Shown: positions 16,577-25,677, numbered from the stretch's first letter. The stretch is DNA of 42,976 nt from DATGLE01 sp035294325 (GCA_035294325.1 DATGLE010000272.1:1-42976), one strand, 5' to 3'. Numbers and translations: made by a program. Notes: generated from the letters alone by a model not told the origin.

Positions 16577-18973
16577 TTACTGCATCTTGAAACGCAGCGT
16601 TCGCGTGCTGCCATCATCGCTGAACTGGAGCGTCAGCAGACGATGCTCAGGATCGAAGCTCGCGCCGGGATGACCTTCCATCGCCTGCTCGTCCACGCCA
16701 TGAAGCCTGATGACGATCTGCCGAGCGGGTGGAATGTAGGCGCCTTCGCGTGGGCCGATCTCAAAATCCAGCCGGCCCCCCGTCCGGCGCAGTGTGTAGC
16801 TCGTCGTGCAGAACTGACCGCGCTCGTACTCGAAGCTGCGACCATCATCCTCGTAGAGCGTGAATGTTCCATCGCCCGGATAGAGATCCAGCGTCAGCGG
16901 ATCGAGCGCGCGCTCATCGGCGTAACTCAGATCCGGCCCGCCGGGGATAATCGCCCCTGCGCGAACGTAAAGCGGCATGCGCTCCAGAGGCGCGTGCGCC
17001 AGGAGATGCGCCGGCCCGGCGATCAATTCGTCGCTCCACCAGTCGTACCATGCGCCTGCGGGCAGGTAAACATAGCGATGCTCGCGCCCTGGGTGGTAGA
17101 TCGGCGCCATGAGAAGCTGCGGCCCCAGCAGCGCCTGGTCGTGAAGCTGGTAGGTTGCGAGATCGTCCGGGAAGTGATAGAGCAGTGGCCGCAGGACTGG
17201 GGTTCCGTGCCGTGCCGCCTCCCAGAAGAGCGAGTAAAGATAGGGGAGCAGCCGGTAGCGTAGCCGCAAGAACTCGCGACAGATTGCCTCGACGCGCGGG
17301 CCGAAGCTCCAGGGTTCGTGATGTTCGGTTGCAATCATCGAGTGGCCCCGGCAGAAGGGTGACAGCGCGCCGAACTGCATCCAGCGGGCGAACAGGTCGG
17401 CGCTGGCATTGCCGACGAAGCCTCCGATGTCAGTGCCGACGAAGGGCACGCCCGATAGCCCCATGTTCATGAGCTGCGGCATCGCCATCTCCAGGTGCTC
17501 CCACCAGGAACTATTATCGCCCATCCAGCAGGCGCTCCAGCGCTGTATGCCGGCGAAGCCTGAGCGCGTAAGGACGAAAGGCCGCTCGCCGAGGTAGCGG
17601 CGCAGCCCTTCGTAAGAGGCGCGGGCCATGCCCTGACCATAGAGATTATGCACTTCGGCGTGAATCGTTTGCTCCCCTTCGGGACCTTGAATGGCGTCGA
17701 GATCAATCGTCCCTACCTCGCCGGTGCCCTGGCTGTACGGAAGCTCAAATACCGTTGGCTCGTTCATATCGTTCCAGATACCGCTGATACCAGCGTCCAC
17801 GAATGCCTTCTGCATCTCGCCCCACCACTCGCGCACCTCTGGCCGCGTGTAATCGGCGAAAACCGAGTCATCGGGCCAGACGTAGCCGTGGAAGACCGAG
17901 CCATCGGCGCGGCGTATAAACGCGTCGCGTTCCATCCCTTCGCGATAGACGCGGAAATCGGGATCGCTCTTCACCCCGGGATCAACAATGGCTACAGTGT
18001 GGAAGCCGTTGCGGCGCAGGTCGCTCAGCAGTGTTTGTGGATCGGGGAAGCCCTGCGGGTTCCAGGTAAAGACGCGATAGCCGTTCATATGGTCGATATC
18101 CAGGTGGATCGCGTCGCAGGGGATGCCGCGCCTGCGGAATTCGCCTGCCAGCTCGCGCACCATCGATTCTGTTGCGTGGCCCCAGCGGCTCTGGTGATAG
18201 CCCAGCGCCCAGCGCGGAGGCAGCGGCATCGTACCCAGCAGCGCGGCGAAGCCCTCGCTCACCTGCTGCGGCGCCGGTCCAAAGACCACGTAATAGTCGA
18301 GTTCGCCGCCCTCGGCCTCCATTGTCCAGGTACCGGGCCGCCGCGCTCCCATATCGAAGCGGCTGCGCCAGGTGTTATTGAAGAAGATGCCATAGGCAAG
18401 GCCGTGCCGCAGCGCCATAAAGACCGGGATAGCGAGGTAGAGCGGATCGGTGCCAGGACCGTGACCGAGAGCCGGATCGGTTGCCCAGTTGATAAGCTGG
18501 CGATTGAGCTTGTCGAGTGGCCCGGTACGCTCACCGAAGCCGAAGAAGTGTTCATCGGCCTCGATACGCTTGGTGCAGGCGACGCGGCGAGTGCCTGCCT
18601 CCGGCTCGCCCCATTGCATGCCCGTCTCGTCGGCACAGAACGGCTTTCCCTCGGCATCGGCGAACGACAGGCTGCCCCGGTCTCGCTCGATCAGCACTGC
18701 CAGCGAGGCCGTTTTCAGCGTGAGCGCGCCGCCCGATTCCTCGATCTCGAAGGCTACCTGCGGGAACTGGTCGTCCGCGCGCGCGACAGCCCAGGAGCGG
18801 CGCGCGGCGAACGTCCCATCGGGCGCCAGCCGCACGCGAATCACGCGCTGCGTCAGCACCGTGATCGCAACGCGCGGGCCGCCAAAATCCAGAATGATTC
18901 CACGTCCTGCGCGTTCGTAGGAGCGCAGGGTTCCCAGGGTAGAAAAAGTTTCTTTCTTACTTAATTGACTCAT
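16577..18973 (-). CDS. glycoside hydrolase family 31 alpha-glucosidase
   Basis: 798 residues, no signal peptide, so probably intracellular. An N-terminal beta-sandwich precedes the (beta/alpha)8 barrel. The family nucleophile is in GIWNDMNEPTVF (about residue 400) and the acid/base Asp in WMGDNSSWWEHL (about 485). RWGHATESMVRELAGEFRRR and HLDIDHMNGYRVFTW are further GH31 hallmarks. It releases glucose (or xylose) from the non-reducing end of alpha-linked oligosaccharides. It lies upstream of, and on the same strand as, the sugar ABC permeases, so it probably processes the imported oligosaccharide. The start is weakly supported (AGG only). Confidence 0.95.
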   Translation of the reverse strand: MSQLSKKETFSTLGTLRSYERAGRGIILDFGGPRVAITVLTQRVIRVRLAPDGTFAARRSWAVARADDQFPQVAFEIEESGGALTLKTASLAVLIERDRGSLSFADAEGKPFCADETGMQWGEPEAGTRRVACTKRIEADEHFFGFGERTGPLDKLNRQLINWATDPALGHGPGTDPLYLAIPVFMALRHGLAYGIFFNNTWRSRFDMGARRPGTWTMEAEGGELDYYVVFGPAPQQVSEGFAALLGTMPLPPRWALGYHQSRWGHATESMVRELAGEFRRRGIPCDAIHLDIDHMNGYRVFTWNPQGFPDPQTLLSDLRRNGFHTVAIVDPGVKSDPDFRVYREGMERDAFIRRADGSVFHGYVWPDDSVFADYTRPEVREWWGEMQKAFVDAGISGIWNDMNEPTVFELPYSQGTGEVGTIDLDAIQGPEGEQTIHAEVHNLYGQGMARASYEGLRRYLGERPFVLTRSGFAGIQRWSACWMGDNSSWWEHLEMAMPQLMNMGLSGVPFVGTDIGGFVGNASADLFARWMQFGALSPFCRGHSMIATEHHEPWSFGPRVEAICREFLRLRYRLLPYLYSLFWEAARHGTPVLRPLLYHFPDDLATYQLHDQALLGPQLLMAPIYHPGREHRYVYLPAGAWYDWWSDELIAGPAHLLAHAPLERMPLYVRAGAIIPGGPDLSYADERALDPLTLDLYPGDGTFTLYEDDGRSFEYERGQFCTTSYTLRRTGGRLDFEIGPREGAYIPPARQIVIRLHGVDEQAMEGHPGASFDPEHRLLTLQFSDDGSTRTLRFKMQ

Positions 18974-19038
18974 GCAATGCCTGCTATATCTCTTAGCGTG
19001 AGTTTTAGTCTCTTATGAAACTACTCTCAGGCTTCATC

Positions 19039-19139
19039 ACCGCCTCCGGTAGCCTGTCCGTTGATGGGGGTGACATGTGGGGCCACCTCAGGCGGCCCCA
19101 CATGTCACCCCCATCAACGTTTGCGAAGTGCCGGAGGCG
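19039..19139. repeat. composite palindrome between GH31 gene and sugar permease
   Basis: The large palindrome has perfect 26-bp arms 19059-19084 and 19094-19119 with a 9-nt loop. It is bracketed by small hairpins ACCG-CCTC-CGGT (19039-19050) and around GCC-GGA-GGC on the right. In addition, CGCCTCCGG (19041-19049) and CCGGAGGCG (19131-19139) form an outer pair of arms. Confidence 0.8.
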
Positions 19140-19172
19140 CTGAGGTGTCTGGGAGAGAGGGGATCTGAATAA

Positions 19173-20069
19173 TCACCCTTTAACCGCGCCCGCCGTCAGG
19201 CCGGACACGATCCGCTTCTGGAGGAACAGAACAACGATCACCAGCGGAATAGTCACGATCACTGCCGCTGCGGCAATTTCACCCCAGGGGATAGTATGCT
19301 CGCCAGCAAAGCGCGTGACACCGACGGTGACGGGCTGCGCATGTTCATCGGTAGTCAGCGTCAACCCGAAGATAAAGTCGTTCCATACAGCGATAAAGGT
19401 GAGAATGGCCGCTGCGAAAACGCCGGGGGCAGTGAGGGGTACAATCACTTCCCACAGCGCGCGCATACGTGAAGCGCCATCCACGCGCGCGGCCTCTTCC
19501 AGATCTGGCGGCAGATCGCGGAAGAACGAGGTCATGAACCAGACCGTGATCGGCAGTGTCACCACCAGATCGGGGATCACCAGAGCGGCATACGTGTTGT
19601 AGATGGGAAGCGGTCCCGTGAAGAACACGAAGAGCGGTCCGACCATAGCAATAAAGGGTATCATCTGCACCGACAGCGTGATCCCCAGCACGAAGGATTT
19701 GCCGTGAAACTTCGTGCGGGCGATGGCATAGGCGCAAAGAATGCCAACGAATAGCGCCAGAACCGTCGTGATAGCCGCGATGATCGTGCTATTGATCAGG
19801 TCACGAATGAAGGTATTCGAGCTGAGATCGCTGACATAATTCTCCAGGCTAAAGGTGTGGGGAATCAGTGTGGGCGGAGAAACGTTCAGTTCAACTCCAC
19901 TTTTTACCGACGTTGCGAAGGTCCAGTAGAGGGGCGCCAGTGAGATGAACACCACAAACGCCACCGCTAAATAGCGGATAATCTTGCCCCAGGGTATAGC
20001 ATTCCTCGATCTGGCGGTAGGTACCCTCTCGCGAACGGCGGGGAGAGCTTGCTGCCTGGCAACCATCAT
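19173..20069 (-). CDS. carbohydrate ABC transporter permease (MalG-type)
   Basis: 298 residues with six predicted helices. A first helix at about 30-50 (AVAFVVFISLAPLYWTF) is followed by a large periplasmic loop. The EAA motif EEAARVDGASRMRALWEVIVPLTAPG (about 195-220) contacts the ATPase. A long Arg-rich N-terminus precedes helix 1. It acts with the MalF-type permease 15 bp upstream. No ATPase gene is in the cluster, so a shared MsmK/UgpC-type ATPase encoded elsewhere is likely. Confidence 0.94.
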   Translation of the reverse strand: MMVARQQALPAVRERVPTARSRNAIPWGKIIRYLAVAFVVFISLAPLYWTFATSVKSGVELNVSPPTLIPHTFSLENYVSDLSSNTFIRDLINSTIIAAITTVLALFVGILCAYAIARTKFHGKSFVLGITLSVQMIPFIAMVGPLFVFFTGPLPIYNTYAALVIPDLVVTLPITVWFMTSFFRDLPPDLEEAARVDGASRMRALWEVIVPLTAPGVFAAAILTFIAVWNDFIFGLTLTTDEHAQPVTVGVTRFAGEHTIPWGEIAAAAVIVTIPLVIVVLFLQKRIVSGLTAGAVKG

Positions 20070-20084
20070 ATATCTCCTTTCCAG

Positions 20085-21023
20085 CTAGCGCCGCGTTACG
20101 CGCATCAGCATCACAAATCCCAGGCTGACAATCAATCCAATCAGGAAAAGCACCACCGAGGCCGATACGCCAGAAGCGAAGTCGAAGGTGGAGCGGGTAA
20201 ACATATAGTTATACGAGTACGATGCGATGCTTTGCACCTGATTGCCGGCCAGCACATAGAAGAGATCGAACACGCCGAGGGAGGCAAGCGTTCGGAAGAG
20301 CAGCGCGATGACCAGCGGCCCCGAGAGCATAGGCAGCGTAATCGTCCAGAATTGCTGCCAGCGGCTGCTTCCATCCACGCTGGCGGCCTCGTACAATTCA
20401 TTGGGGATGACCTGGAGGCCGGCCAGGATCAGGAGCGCCATAAACGGCGTCGTTTTCCAGACATCGGTAATGATGGCGGCGATGATGATGCCGCTATTCG
20501 TCTGCAACAACGTCGCGCCCGGCGCCAGGATATGGATCTGCTGGAGGATGTAGCTGACGACGCCTGTACGGTCATTGTACATCAGCAGCCAGATATCGGC
20601 TGAGATGACCGTAGGGAAAGCCCACGGGACAAGAATGGAGGCACGTACCAGGCCGCGCCCGGGAAACGTGCCATTAATGAGCAGGGCGATACCCAGCCCC
20701 AGGACCGTTTCCAGCGCGACACTGATGGCCGTGAAGACGAACGTTACTCCAATTGTACCGCGAAACGTGCTATCAGCGAAGAGCTGACTATAGTTGGTCA
20801 ATCCGGTAAAGCTTGCGCTGGGGGAGAGCGGGTTGTTAAGAAGGCTGAGCCAGAAGGAGTTAAGGATGGGGTAGGCGGCCACCGCCAGAATCACGACGAT
20901 GGTAGGCAGTACCAGGAAATATGGCAGGAGGCCGTTGCCCAGATCCAGACGTTCCCGTAGACTCGGCTTCCCGGACGCTTTTACCGCTTGTACAGGCGCC
21001 TGTACTTGTGCTTGTGTTGCCAT
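20085..21023 (-). CDS. carbohydrate ABC transporter permease (MalF/UgpA-type)
   Basis: 312 residues. I start at MATQAQ because AAGGAG lies 7 nt upstream; the frame is open further but runs into the hairpin region. Six helices begin with PYFLVLPTIVVILAVAAYPILNSFW. The EAA loop reads NELYEAASVDGSSRWQQFWTITLP. It is the second subunit of the sugar importer, located between the binding-protein gene (upstream) and the MalG-type gene. Confidence 0.94.
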   Translation of the reverse strand: MATQAQVQAPVQAVKASGKPSLRERLDLGNGLLPYFLVLPTIVVILAVAAYPILNSFWLSLLNNPLSPSASFTGLTNYSQLFADSTFRGTIGVTFVFTAISVALETVLGLGIALLINGTFPGRGLVRASILVPWAFPTVISADIWLLMYNDRTGVVSYILQQIHILAPGATLLQTNSGIIIAAIITDVWKTTPFMALLILAGLQVIPNELYEAASVDGSSRWQQFWTITLPMLSGPLVIALLFRTLASLGVFDLFYVLAGNQVQSIASYSYNYMFTRSTFDFASGVSASVVLFLIGLIVSLGFVMLMRVTRR

Positions 21024-21044
21024 ACACTCGCTCCTTATGTTGAG

Positions 21045-21155
21045 GGGGTGCCGGGGTCCGGGGTGTTCCCAGAAACCCCTCATTGCTTCTCGCTACCGCA
21101 GGCGGTGGAGGGAACACCCCGGACCTCGCAGGGGGCTGACCGCCCCTTGCACCCC
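21045..21155 (-). terminator. multi-hairpin region between binding-protein and permease genes
   Basis: A 16-bp perfect inverted repeat (21055-21070 with 21110-21125) encloses a small hairpin ACCGC-AG-GCGGT. GGGGTGC/GCACCCC can extend outward, and GGGGC-TGACC-GCCCC lies beside it. It follows the binding-protein stop. Such structures commonly protect the upstream message and lower downstream expression, matching the excess of binding protein these systems need. Confidence 0.55.
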
Positions 21156-21206
21156 ACTTCTCAAGCGGATCCCAATGTGGGATGATTTATGATACGAACC
21201 ACAACC

Positions 21207-22553
21207 TTACTGTTTGTTCACGACGGTCTCCAAATCGGACTGCAATGCACTCAAAGCATCTGCCGGGCTGGCCTGTTTGGTCAGAGCGCTGTGAACACGC
21301 AACTGGATGGCCTGGCTGATGTCCGGGTAGACGGGAGAGACAGGCCGGGGGAGTCCCGTCTGTACTATCGACTGCATCTTGCTGAAGAACGGGTACTTGG
21401 CTAACACGTCCTTGTCCGTGTAGATGCTCGTGAGGCAGGATAGCAGCGACAACTCCAGGGCGAAGGTCTTCTGCGGCTCCGGGCTTAACATGTAGTGGAT
21501 GAACTTCCAGGCCGCATCGGGGTTCTTGGAGAAGGCGTTGATGCCATACTGCCAGCCGCCGATGTTCGAGTGGCCGGTGGTATTGCTGCCTCCGTAGAGC
21601 ATAGGATGCTCATCGAACTTGTTGGGGATCTTCGAGGAACTGGGATCATTGCTCAGCGCGATGGCGTAGGGCCAGTTGCGCATGAAGGCGGCATCGCCAT
21701 TCTGCCACGCGGCCAGCGCCTGCGTTTCCTGATAGGTCGTCACCGCGGCGGGCGAGATTGTGCCCACCCAACTGACCATCTGCGTCAGTGCCTGCACAGC
21801 CTCCGGGGTGTTGACCGTGACCTTCTTGGGATCGTTGGGATCCAGCACGTTGCCGCCGTAGCCGTAGAGGACCTCGCAGAAGTCGCAGACCAGTCCCTCG
21901 TACTGCGCACCCTGCCAGACGTAGCCAAACTTCGTCTTGGAGGGGGAAGCGGCCTTTGCCATGTTCGTCAGATCATCCCAGGTGTTGGGAGGCGTTGAGA
22001 TGACATCGGTGCGGTAGTAGATCAGCCCGACATCGGTACGATACGGTGCCGCCCACAACTTGCCGTTGTAGGTGCAGCCCTTGAGTGGGCCTGGCAGGTA
22101 GTTCGCGCGCTCGCTGGCCGGCCACTTATCATCCAGGGGAACGGTCCAGCCATTGGCGCCAAACTCAGCAGGCCAGATGATATCCATAGGAAATACGTCG
22201 ATGGAACTGCCACGAGCGCGCAGCATGGTCGTGAGGATGGTCAGGAGCTGATCGGTAGTGGCGGGGGCATTGTTGTTGTAGGTGACATGGACGCCGTTGT
22301 TCTGCGCGTTAAACTTTTTTACAAGTCCGGCGTAGACGCCATTGGTGTCCTTTTCGAGATAGTTGATGTTGACGGTTTGCCCGTTTCCGCCAGTACTGTT
22401 GCTGGTGCCACCGCAGGCTTCCAACAGGGAGACAGCGGCGCTGCTGCTCAGGCCGACGGCAACAGCGCGCTCAAGGAATGTCCGGCGCGTTATGCGTCCG
22501 GCACGGATTTTGGTGATGATTTCGTCGATGACTTCACCTTGCTCCAGAATCAT
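21207..22553 (-). CDS. family 1 extracellular sugar-binding lipoprotein of ABC transporter
   Basis: 448 residues. The N-terminus has a Tat-like RRTFLERAVAVGL and the lipobox SLLEAC with Cys47. That is a long n-region, as in Tat-exported lipoproteins of this kind. The mature part has the SBP family 1 pattern (GLVKKFNAQNNGVHVTY, then PYRTDVGLIYYRTDV and WQNGDAAFMRNWPYA). The start has AAAGGAGG 7 nt upstream. It delivers an oligosaccharide to the permeases encoded downstream. GH31 and GH32-like neighbours suggest alpha-glucosides or sucrose-type sugars, an inference only. Confidence 0.93.
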   Translation of the reverse strand: MILEQGEVIDEIITKIRAGRITRRTFLERAVAVGLSSSAAVSLLEACGGTSNSTGGNGQTVNINYLEKDTNGVYAGLVKKFNAQNNGVHVTYNNNAPATTDQLLTILTTMLRARGSSIDVFPMDIIWPAEFGANGWTVPLDDKWPASERANYLPGPLKGCTYNGKLWAAPYRTDVGLIYYRTDVISTPPNTWDDLTNMAKAASPSKTKFGYVWQGAQYEGLVCDFCEVLYGYGGNVLDPNDPKKVTVNTPEAVQALTQMVSWVGTISPAAVTTYQETQALAAWQNGDAAFMRNWPYAIALSNDPSSSKIPNKFDEHPMLYGGSNTTGHSNIGGWQYGINAFSKNPDAAWKFIHYMLSPEPQKTFALELSLLSCLTSIYTDKDVLAKYPFFSKMQSIVQTGLPRPVSPVYPDISQAIQLRVHSALTKQASPADALSALQSDLETVVNKQ

Positions 22554-22796
22554 GTGGAATCCTCCTTTGGACTAATGTTGACTCACGTAAGCCGGCGGAA
22601 GCACTATGCATTATTATACACATGCCAGGCCCTCCTGCCTACGCTTTAAACGTGGTACGCAGGCTTTTCAACGTCATAATGTCTGTGTAGGGGCAATGCG
22701 AGCATCACCTGTCCGGGGGGCAGGGGCCGCTTTTTCACGCCGATCCTGCGTCCATTGTTGGAGGCATCAGGCGGGCTTGCTGCGCAGCGCCCCTAC

Positions 22797-22928
22797 AGCA
22801 GCGCCTCTCAGCAGCGCCCCACAGCAGCGTCCCTCAGCAGCGCCCCACAGCAGCGCCTCTCAGCAGCGCCTCTCAGCAGTGCCTCTCAGCAGTGCCTCTC
22901 AGCAGCGCCCCTACAGCAGCGCCCCTAC
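22797..22928. repeat. 13-14 nt tandem repeat array (10 units) in a 473-bp gene-free gap
   Basis: Eight 13-nt units of the type AGCAGCGCCTCTC (variants CCCAC, TCCCTC, GTGCC) are followed by two 14-nt AGCAGCGCCCCTAC units. A partial copy lies just left at 22786. GTAGGGGC near 22686 is the inverse of the GCCCCTAC ending, so the array may lie inside an inverted-repeat-bounded element. Nothing coding is evident in 22554-23026. Confidence 0.85.
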
Positions 22929-23026
22929 AGTGGCCCAACGTCTTCCTAAAAACATGTACCCCGCTATTCAGCCAAAAAGATCGGATAGTATATATACGAT
23001 AACTGTGCTGAAATTCTTCCCTATGC

Positions 23027-24031
23027 TCAGCGCTCCTGCACTCTCCACAATTGCCGCGTATCGATGTGCAGGCGGCCATCGGGCAGAACACAAACGTCCG
23101 CCGGGTCAGACAGGCCCCCGCAGAAGTTACCCGCCTCGTCCCACTGGCGCCATGCCATGAAGCGGGGCGCGCCGGCGCTATCGCAAACCAGCTTGCCGGC
23201 ATAGTAGGTGCCGCTGGCATCGGCGACAAGCGGCTCGCTGGTAAGTGGGACGTAGGGGCCGGTGAGACTGCTGGCGACAAGATAATGTGTACCTGACCAG
23301 CCCGCGCTCCCCGTGCGGAGCAACCGCGCGGAAGCATGCCGGGCTGTGCAGAAAAGCAGGTAGTATCGCCCGTTCAATGCGACGACCTGGGGAACCTCCA
23401 TCTCGGTGAAGTCGCCCGCCACGTTCACCGGCGGCAGTACCTCCCAGTTCAGGAGATTTGTTGAGCGCGCCAGGCCGATCACGCCGCGTCCATCGAATGG
23501 GCCGCTATTGACGCGCGCGGCCAGGAACATATAGTAGGTCTTCTCCCCGGCAGCGTACACGACGTAAGGATCGCGCCAGGTCTGCGCCTCTAATTGTTCG
23601 GCGCTCTGGGCTTCGTACCAGCGCGTATCTACTTCAAGCAGGGGATTGCCAGGATGCCGTTCCCAGTGCGTCAGGTCACTGGAGATCGCCAGCCCGATGC
23701 GCTGGACCAGTCCTCTCTCGGCCTGACATGTCGCGGTATAGAACAGGTAGGCCAGATCGTCGCGCACTATCACGCTCCCCGTCCAGATAACCCGGTCATC
23801 CCAGCTGCCGGGCCGGCCGGCCTCCAGGGCGGTTCCACAGGGTTCCCAGTGTCGCAGATCGGGGGAAACCGCGTGTCCGATGGTGGATGTGCTGTGACGC
23901 AGTTCCGGGTCGCGCAGCGTGCGCGGCGCTTGCAGGTAGAACAAATGGTAGAGTTCACGCGCATCGCTCCATTCGTGCGGTGTGACCAGCCAGAAATCCC
24001 ACAGGTAATGCTGTTCGGGGATGAAAACCAC
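23027..24031 (-). CDS. GH32/GH43-like five-bladed beta-propeller glycosidase
   Basis: About 334 residues. I use GTG 24031 (VVFIPEQH), preceded by GGGAG; an upstream TTG is unsupported. The fold is a five-bladed propeller. WDFWLV near the start corresponds to the nucleophile blade, WRDPYV is the RDP transition-state motif, and EMEVPQV holds the acid/base Glu. The pattern is closest to GH32 (fructosidase-like) but lacks the classical WMNDPNG and the C-terminal beta-sandwich, so substrate is uncertain. No signal peptide is seen, so it is probably cytoplasmic. It is divergent from the LacI gene and a candidate operator precedes it. Confidence 0.8.
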   Translation of the reverse strand: MVFIPEQHYLWDFWLVTPHEWSDARELYHLFYLQAPRTLRDPELRHSTSTIGHAVSPDLRHWEPCGTALEAGRPGSWDDRVIWTGSVIVRDDLAYLFYTATCQAERGLVQRIGLAISSDLTHWERHPGNPLLEVDTRWYEAQSAEQLEAQTWRDPYVVYAAGEKTYYMFLAARVNSGPFDGRGVIGLARSTNLLNWEVLPPVNVAGDFTEMEVPQVVALNGRYYLLFCTARHASARLLRTGSAGWSGTHYLVASSLTGPYVPLTSEPLVADASGTYYAGKLVCDSAGAPRFMAWRQWDEAGNFCGGLSDPADVCVLPDGRLHIDTRQLWRVQER

Positions 24032-24106
24032 GCTCTGCTCCCTATCCCTTTGAGCTGAATGCAGCAACGCTGCGCACAAAATTTGTTTGCCTGCGAAGAA
24101 GAAATA

Positions 24107-24120
24107 TAAAAACGTTTCCA
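24107..24120 (-). promoter_or_regulatory. candidate LacI-type operator before the GH32-like gene
   Basis: AAACGTTT core (24110-24117) followed by CCA, matching the TGGAAACG/CGTTTCCA operator style on one half. It pairs with the better site at 24388. Confidence 0.4.
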
Positions 24121-24192
24121 GTGCCCGGTACTAACGATACCATAAGATCTCTGATTTGTAAAGAGGAATGTACCGTTCTTTCTGGCAGTTCA

Positions 24193-24245
24193 GCGCCTGC
24201 GGCGCCAGTCTCCTTGCTCTGATAACAGGGGAATCGCCTGTGGCG
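24193..24245. repeat. pair of small 3-nt-loop GC hairpins
   Basis: GCGCC-TGC-GGCGC (24193-24205) and CGCC-TGT-GGCG (24235-24245), 29 bp apart. They have the same form as the flanking hairpins of the large palindromes, but no large palindrome lies between them. Confidence 0.55.
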
Positions 24246-24387
24246 TCAGGTCCGTTTCCTTCTCTCCCGGACGAGCCATCGGGGGTAACGAGGAGTGCAA
24301 ACAGGTGGCGAGCACTTATAGCTGATCTTTACCTTTACAGCGGCGCCGGTCTATGCTAGACTAAATGAAGTAGGACCAGGGGGAAGG

Positions 24388-24401
24388 TGGAAACGCTTCC
24401 A
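24388..24401 (+). promoter_or_regulatory. LacI-family operator upstream of the LacI gene
   Basis: TGGAAACGCTTCCA is a near-perfect palindrome with the central CG of LacI/CcpA-type sites, 31 bp before the regulator ATG. It suggests autoregulation and control of the divergent hydrolase. Confidence 0.6.
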
Positions 24402-24431
24402 TGAAACGCCTACCGCGAGAAAGATTACCTT

Positions 24432-25448
24432 ATGCCAGTTACCATTCATGATGTTGCGCGAGAAGCCGGCGTCGGCATTGGCACCGTTTCGCGGGTTGTC
24501 AACAACCGCCCCTATGTCAAGCCAGCGACGCGCGAACGAGTGCTGGCCGCTATCAACAAACTGCAATACAAGCCGGATCCCATTGCGCGCAGCATGATTT
24601 TGAAGCGCACCGGCGCCATTGGGGTGATCGTTCCCTTCTTCACGCGTTTCTTTTTCATGGAGGTGCTCAAGGGAGTCGATGCGGCTCTGACGCGACGGGG
24701 GTATGAGCTGGTGCTCTACAATATCTCGAACAAAGCGCAGCAGGATCGCTATTTCGCCGGGCTGCCGATGCTGCGCAGGGTTGACGGCCTGCTGGCGCTC
24801 TCGCTGACTCCAGATGAAGATGACGCCCGCCGTCTGCACGAGGTCGGGCTGCCCGTTGTGCTGGTTGATGCCTATAGTCCCCTGCTTACCTCTATTGTCG
24901 TTAACAATATCGATGGGTCGTACCTGGCGATCAAGTATTTGATCGAAAACGGGCACAGGCGTATTGGCTTTATCAATGGCATTATCGAAGGCAACTTCAA
25001 TCGCCCGTTTAATCCGGCCAATGATCGCCTGATCGGGCTGCACCGCGCGCTGGGTGAGGCCGGGCTGCTCTTTGAGCCAGAACTGGTTCTGGAGACCGAA
25101 TGGTCCCGGCAGGGGGGACGAGAGGCGGCACTGCGATTGCTTGCCCTTCCCCGGCCTCCCAGCGCCATTTTTACCGCCTCGGATATTCAGGCCATCGGCG
25201 TGCTCGAAGCAGCAAAGGCGCTCAATATCGTCGTGCCGGACGAGCTGTCGGTTATTGGCTTTGATGGCATCGAGATGGCGGAGTTCCTCGATCTAACCAC
25301 GATGGTGCAGCCGATGTATCAGATGGGGGAACTGGGAGTGAAGAAGCTTATGGAGAGGATCGAGCATCCTGGCAGTCCGCCGGAACTGCTGCGCCTGGAT
25401 ACGCGATTGCGCGAGGGGCATACCGTGAAGAAGATATGCAGCGCATAA
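24432..25448 (+). CDS. LacI-family transcriptional regulator
   Basis: 338 residues. The N-terminal HTH (TIHDVAREAGVGIGTVSRVVN, residues 3-23) is followed by the hinge helix PDPIARSM. The periplasmic-binding-protein-like domain (about 60-335) includes GAIGVIVPFFTRFFF, the family IVVNNIDGSYLAIKYLIENGHRRIGFI and PSAIFTASDIQAIGVLEAAK. It probably senses a sugar and controls the adjacent hydrolase and ABC genes. The gene is preceded by a good CG-centred operator. Confidence 0.95.
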   Translation: MPVTIHDVAREAGVGIGTVSRVVNNRPYVKPATRERVLAAINKLQYKPDPIARSMILKRTGAIGVIVPFFTRFFFMEVLKGVDAALTRRGYELVLYNISNKAQQDRYFAGLPMLRRVDGLLALSLTPDEDDARRLHEVGLPVVLVDAYSPLLTSIVVNNIDGSYLAIKYLIENGHRRIGFINGIIEGNFNRPFNPANDRLIGLHRALGEAGLLFEPELVLETEWSRQGGREAALRLLALPRPPSAIFTASDIQAIGVLEAAKALNIVVPDELSVIGFDGIEMAEFLDLTTMVQPMYQMGELGVKKLMERIEHPGSPPELLRLDTRLREGHTVKKICSA

Positions 25449-25550
25449 TCATTGTCTGCAACCTTGCGCAAGTTCAACCGTTACATTACTAGAAGACCGT
25501 GACAAGAGATCTCGATTCATAACGCGATGTGCAAGGATTCCTGACTGCTC

Positions 25551-25646
25551 ACCGCTGCGCGGTTCGCCAGGGAGGGGAGCCTGCGGGCAGAGCGCCTGCG
25601 GCGCTCTGCCCGCAGGCTCCCCTCAGAAAGTGCGCCGCAGGCGCAC
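25551..25646. repeat. composite three-hairpin palindrome (best example)
   Basis: Small hairpin ACCGC-TGC-GCGGT (25551-25563); large palindrome with perfect 25-bp arms 25572-25596 and 25600-25624 and loop TGC; small hairpin GTGCGCC-GCA-GGCGCAC (25630-25646). It occupies most of the LacI-DnaJ gap. The GC content and lack of a T-run argue against a standard terminator. Confidence 0.85.
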
Positions 25647-25677
25647 AAAAACGTGCACATTGGCTTACACATGGGCA

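Noticed and set aside
17648..18964. 438-codon open frame on the plus strand
   Set aside because: Exact antisense of the GH31 gene, whose catalytic motifs are intact. GC-rich third positions create long antisense frames here.
22797..22928. CRISPR array
   Set aside because: Units are 13-14 nt in direct tandem without spacers, and no cas gene is nearby.
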